DNA of 64,000 nucleotides from Muricoccus nepalensis (GTDB lineage Bacteria > Pseudomonadota > Alphaproteobacteria > Acetobacterales > Acetobacteraceae). Each line of letters opens with the position of its first letter. The first letter of the stretch is position 1. The DNA lies in contig NZ_RCZP01000006.1 of NCBI RefSeq assembly GCF_006438825.1, forward strand, positions 16,876-80,875, in the 5' to 3' direction. The notes beneath the pieces were generated by a model, which searched no databases, was not told the origin of the DNA, and was given only the letters and a program-made list of their open reading frames with translations. Positions 62,224-64,000 of this stretch are shown here, piece after piece. The position numbers were made by a program, and so were the translations under genes.

Positions 62224-62670
62224 CTACTCGCGCTTCACCCAGCCCGACGGGCCCTGCTGCCAGTAGGTCAGGGCGTGGCCGGCCGCCTTGCCGCGCCGCC
62301 AGCGGTCGCGCGCGGCCTCAAGCGCCGCGGGGTCGTTCCCGTCGAAGAGATCGAAGACGCGGTCATAGGCCTCGGCCCGCGCCGTCTCCGCGCCATCGGC
62401 CAGGAAGAGGTGCCGGGCGCCGTTCGGGGCCTCGTCCTCGGTGGTCAGCCAGATCGGCTGCAGGTCGGCATCCCCCGTCGCCGGCGTGCCGTGGGGCAGC
62501 CAGTCCGGGTCGGGGGAGAGCCAGAGGGCCGCGTCCAGCGCCGCCAGCCGCTCGGGCCCGCCCACCCGCACCACGGCGCGCCCGCCGGTCGCCAGCACGC
62601 GGCCGAGCAGCCGCGGCAGCGCCACCTCCAGCGCCGTCCGGGTGAGGTGGTAGAAGCCGATCTCGCTCAT
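62224..62670 (-). CDS. holC: DNA polymerase III subunit chi
   Basis: The 148-residue protein starts MSEIGFYHLTRTALEVALPR and has LARATGG-like Rossmann features (LLGRVLATGGRAVVRVG) followed by WLPHGTPATGDADLQPIWLT, the family pattern. Chi links the clamp loader to SSB. Its ATG overlaps the stop of pepA (ATGA), as in most alphaproteobacteria, so the two are coupled. C-terminus ends GPSGWVKRE. Confidence 0.9.
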   Translation of the reverse strand: MSEIGFYHLTRTALEVALPRLLGRVLATGGRAVVRVGGPERLAALDAALWLSPDPDWLPHGTPATGDADLQPIWLTTEDEAPNGARHLFLADGAETARAEAYDRVFDLFDGNDPAALEAARDRWRRGKAAGHALTYWQQGPSGWVKRE

Positions 62671-64000
62671 GTCTCGAACCGGTCCGCCACCAGCCGGTCC
62701 AGCAGCCGCACGCCGAAGCCACTCGGCCCCGGGGGCAGGGGATAGGCGCCGCCCTCCACGCCCTCCTCCCGCAGGTCCATCCCGGCGATGTCGAGATGCG
62801 CCCAGGGAGTGTCGCCCCCTGCGAACTCCCGCAGGAAGGCCGCGGCCTGGCAGGCGTCGGGCAGGAACTTCCCGACCCAGCCCGGCCCCCCGCCGCCCAC
62901 CGGCAGGCAGTGGCGAAGGTCGGCGATCGCGCTGTCGAGGTCGCTTCGGTGCTTCGCGCCGATCGGCATCGGCCAGAGCGGCTCGCCCACGGCGTCGCCC
63001 GCCGCCATCGCGGCGTCGCGCAGCCCGTCGTCGTTGCCGAAGAGCCCCGCGCGGTGATGGCCCAGCGCCGAGACGATGCTGCCCGTCAGCGTCGCGAGGT
63101 CGATGATCGCGGAGGGCCCCAGCCCGCGCGCGTGGTGCAGCGCGTCCGCCAGCACGAGCCGCCCCTCCGCGTCCGTGTCCACCACCTCCACCGTGCGACC
63201 CGAGGCGGTGCGCAGCACGTCACCCGGCCGGTAGCTCGCCGCCCCCGTCGCGTTCTCCGCGATGGCCAGCACCGCGACCGCCGGGGCGGGGCTGCGGCGG
63301 AGCGCGAGCGCCAGGATCGCCCCCGCGCAGGCGGCGGCCCCGGCCATGTCGCCCTTCATCGCCTCCATCCCCTTGGCGGGCTTGATGGAGATGCCCCCGG
63401 TGTCGAAGGTGATGCCCTTGCCGACGAAGGCGACGGGCGCGCCGCCCCCGCTCCCCGGCCAGCGCAGCACCACGAGGCGCGGCGGGCGGGCCGATCCCTG
63501 GCCCACCGCCAGCAGCGCGCCGTAGCCGTGCCGCTCCAGCCAGTCCTGCCCGTGCACCACAACCTCGACGCCGTGCTTGCGCAGCCCGAGCAGCCGCTCC
63601 GCGAAGCTCGTGGGGGTCAGCCGGTTCGCGGGCTCGGCCGCGAGGTCGCGGGCCAGGCCCACGCCGCGCAGCACCGCCTCCACCCGCGCGAGTTCCGGCG
63701 CCGCGGCCGCCGCGTCGTCGACCAGCAGGTCCAGCCGCCGCAGCGCGCGCCGCGGGCGCGTGGAGAGGTCCGGCAGCCGGTGCCCGCGCATCCCCGCGCC
63801 CATCGCGAGCTGCCCGATGGCAACGGGGTCCAGCCCGCGCGCGTCGATCACCGCACGCCGCACTGGCCGCGCCTCCCGGTCCTCGGGATCGCCCGACAGG
63901 GCCTCGACGGCGAGCGCCCCCGCCACCTCCATCCGCAGCGGCCGCGGCGCGCCCCCGCCGACCAGCCAGGCCGTCCGCCGCCCGAGCGCGCCGTCGAGGC
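62667..64000 (-). CDS. pepA: Leucyl aminopeptidase (3' part; start beyond window)
   Basis: At least 443 codons are open and continue past position 64000; the first visible residues are LDGALGRRTAWLVGGG. Metal-binding motifs of M17 peptidases are present: VAFVGKGITFDTGGISIKPA, MEAMKGDMAGAA, and the signature VDTDAEGRLVLADALHHA (usually NTDAEGR). It cleaves N-terminal residues from peptides in the cytoplasm and is often encoded before holC, as here. The N-terminal domain end is out of view. Confidence 0.92.
   Translation of the reverse strand, partial: LDGALGRRTAWLVGGGAPRPLRMEVAGALAVEALSGDPEDREARPVRRAVIDARGLDPVAIGQLAMGAGMRGHRLPDLSTRPRRALRRLDLLVDDAAAAAPELARVEAVLRGVGLARDLAAEPANRLTPTSFAERLLGLRKHGVEVVVHGQDWLERHGYGALLAVGQGSARPPRLVVLRWPGSGGGAPVAFVGKGITFDTGGISIKPAKGMEAMKGDMAGAAACAGAILALALRRSPAPAVAVLAIAENATGAASYRPGDVLRTASGRTVEVVDTDAEGRLVLADALHHARGLGPSAIIDLATLTGSIVSALGHHRAGLFGNDDGLRDAAMAAGDAVGEPLWPMPIGAKHRSDLDSAIADLRHCLPVGGGGPGWVGKFLPDACQAAAFLREFAGGDTPWAHLDIAGMDLREEGVEGGAYPLPPGPSGFGVRLLDRLVADRFET

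Overview
The window is a stretch of a very GC-rich chromosome, about 75 % G+C by eye with almost every third codon position G or C. The gene content points to an alphaproteobacterium, most likely an Acetobacteraceae/Roseomonas-type organism. Supporting signs are AddAB instead of RecBCD, a tsaE-amgK-murU-addB-addA operon, a CnoX-type thioredoxin with a CGPC active site, a Bug-type solute receptor, TIGR02186 next to a TauE/SafE permease, and PEP-CTERM proteins. The genus assignment is inference.

Layout. (1) 1-4455 is an accessory segment with visibly lower GC and poorer coding bias. It holds the 3' end of an EAL-domain gene, an intact IS5-family element nested inside an older decayed IS5-family copy, and three unrecognised minus-strand genes. 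It abuts the 3' end of tRNA-Gly(GCC) at 4456-4530, a typical island boundary. (2) 4605-13833 is core housekeeping: prolyl-tRNA editing protein, cnoX, a Lon N-domain protein, Trm112-like and DUF971 proteins, then recR/ybaB/dnaX and the SRP RNA gene ffs on the minus strand, nudC, and hisF-hisE. (3) 13974-25108 holds SirB1-like and HIT proteins, a 5'-nucleotidase, two TauE/SafE permeases (one paired with TIGR02186, one divergent from a LysR regulator), a universal stress protein, a NifU-type scaffold, a nitroreductase, an OmpR-type regulator and ribA. (4) 25178-31581 contains envelope and surface genes (L,D-transpeptidase, YjbF-like lipoprotein, WecA-like transferase, FkbM methyltransferase), a glyoxalase-like protein, a GST, a ferredoxin-NADP reductase and a 59-residue lipoprotein.

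(5) 31706-40376 is one tightly overlapping plus-strand operon: tsaE, amgK-like kinase, murU-like uridylyltransferase, addB, addA. It joins tRNA modification, cell-wall recycling and double-strand-break repair. (6) 40507-48762 has a Bug receptor, a chemoreceptor ending in a PilZ domain, a blue-light (LOV) hybrid histidine kinase, a methyltransferase, RNase D and a nucleoside deoxyribosyltransferase-like protein. (7) 48881-50315 carries two convergent PEP-CTERM genes. Each has a sigma-54-like promoter, then exactly 13 nt, then a GC-stem/A-rich-loop hairpin, then a purine-rich ribosome binding site. This shared architecture is the most interesting signal in the window. (8) 50721-64000 contains an SH3 protein, lrgAB, pgi, a TonB-dependent receptor with a DUF2946 partner, mutL, a membrane protein/K+ channel pair, a membrane-DUF4336 fusion with a His-rich linker, holC and the 3' part of pepA.

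Most genes are packed head-to-tail with ATGA, GTGA or TGATG overlaps, so translational coupling is the rule. Very long open frames opposite true genes are a by-product of the GC content and are not annotated.
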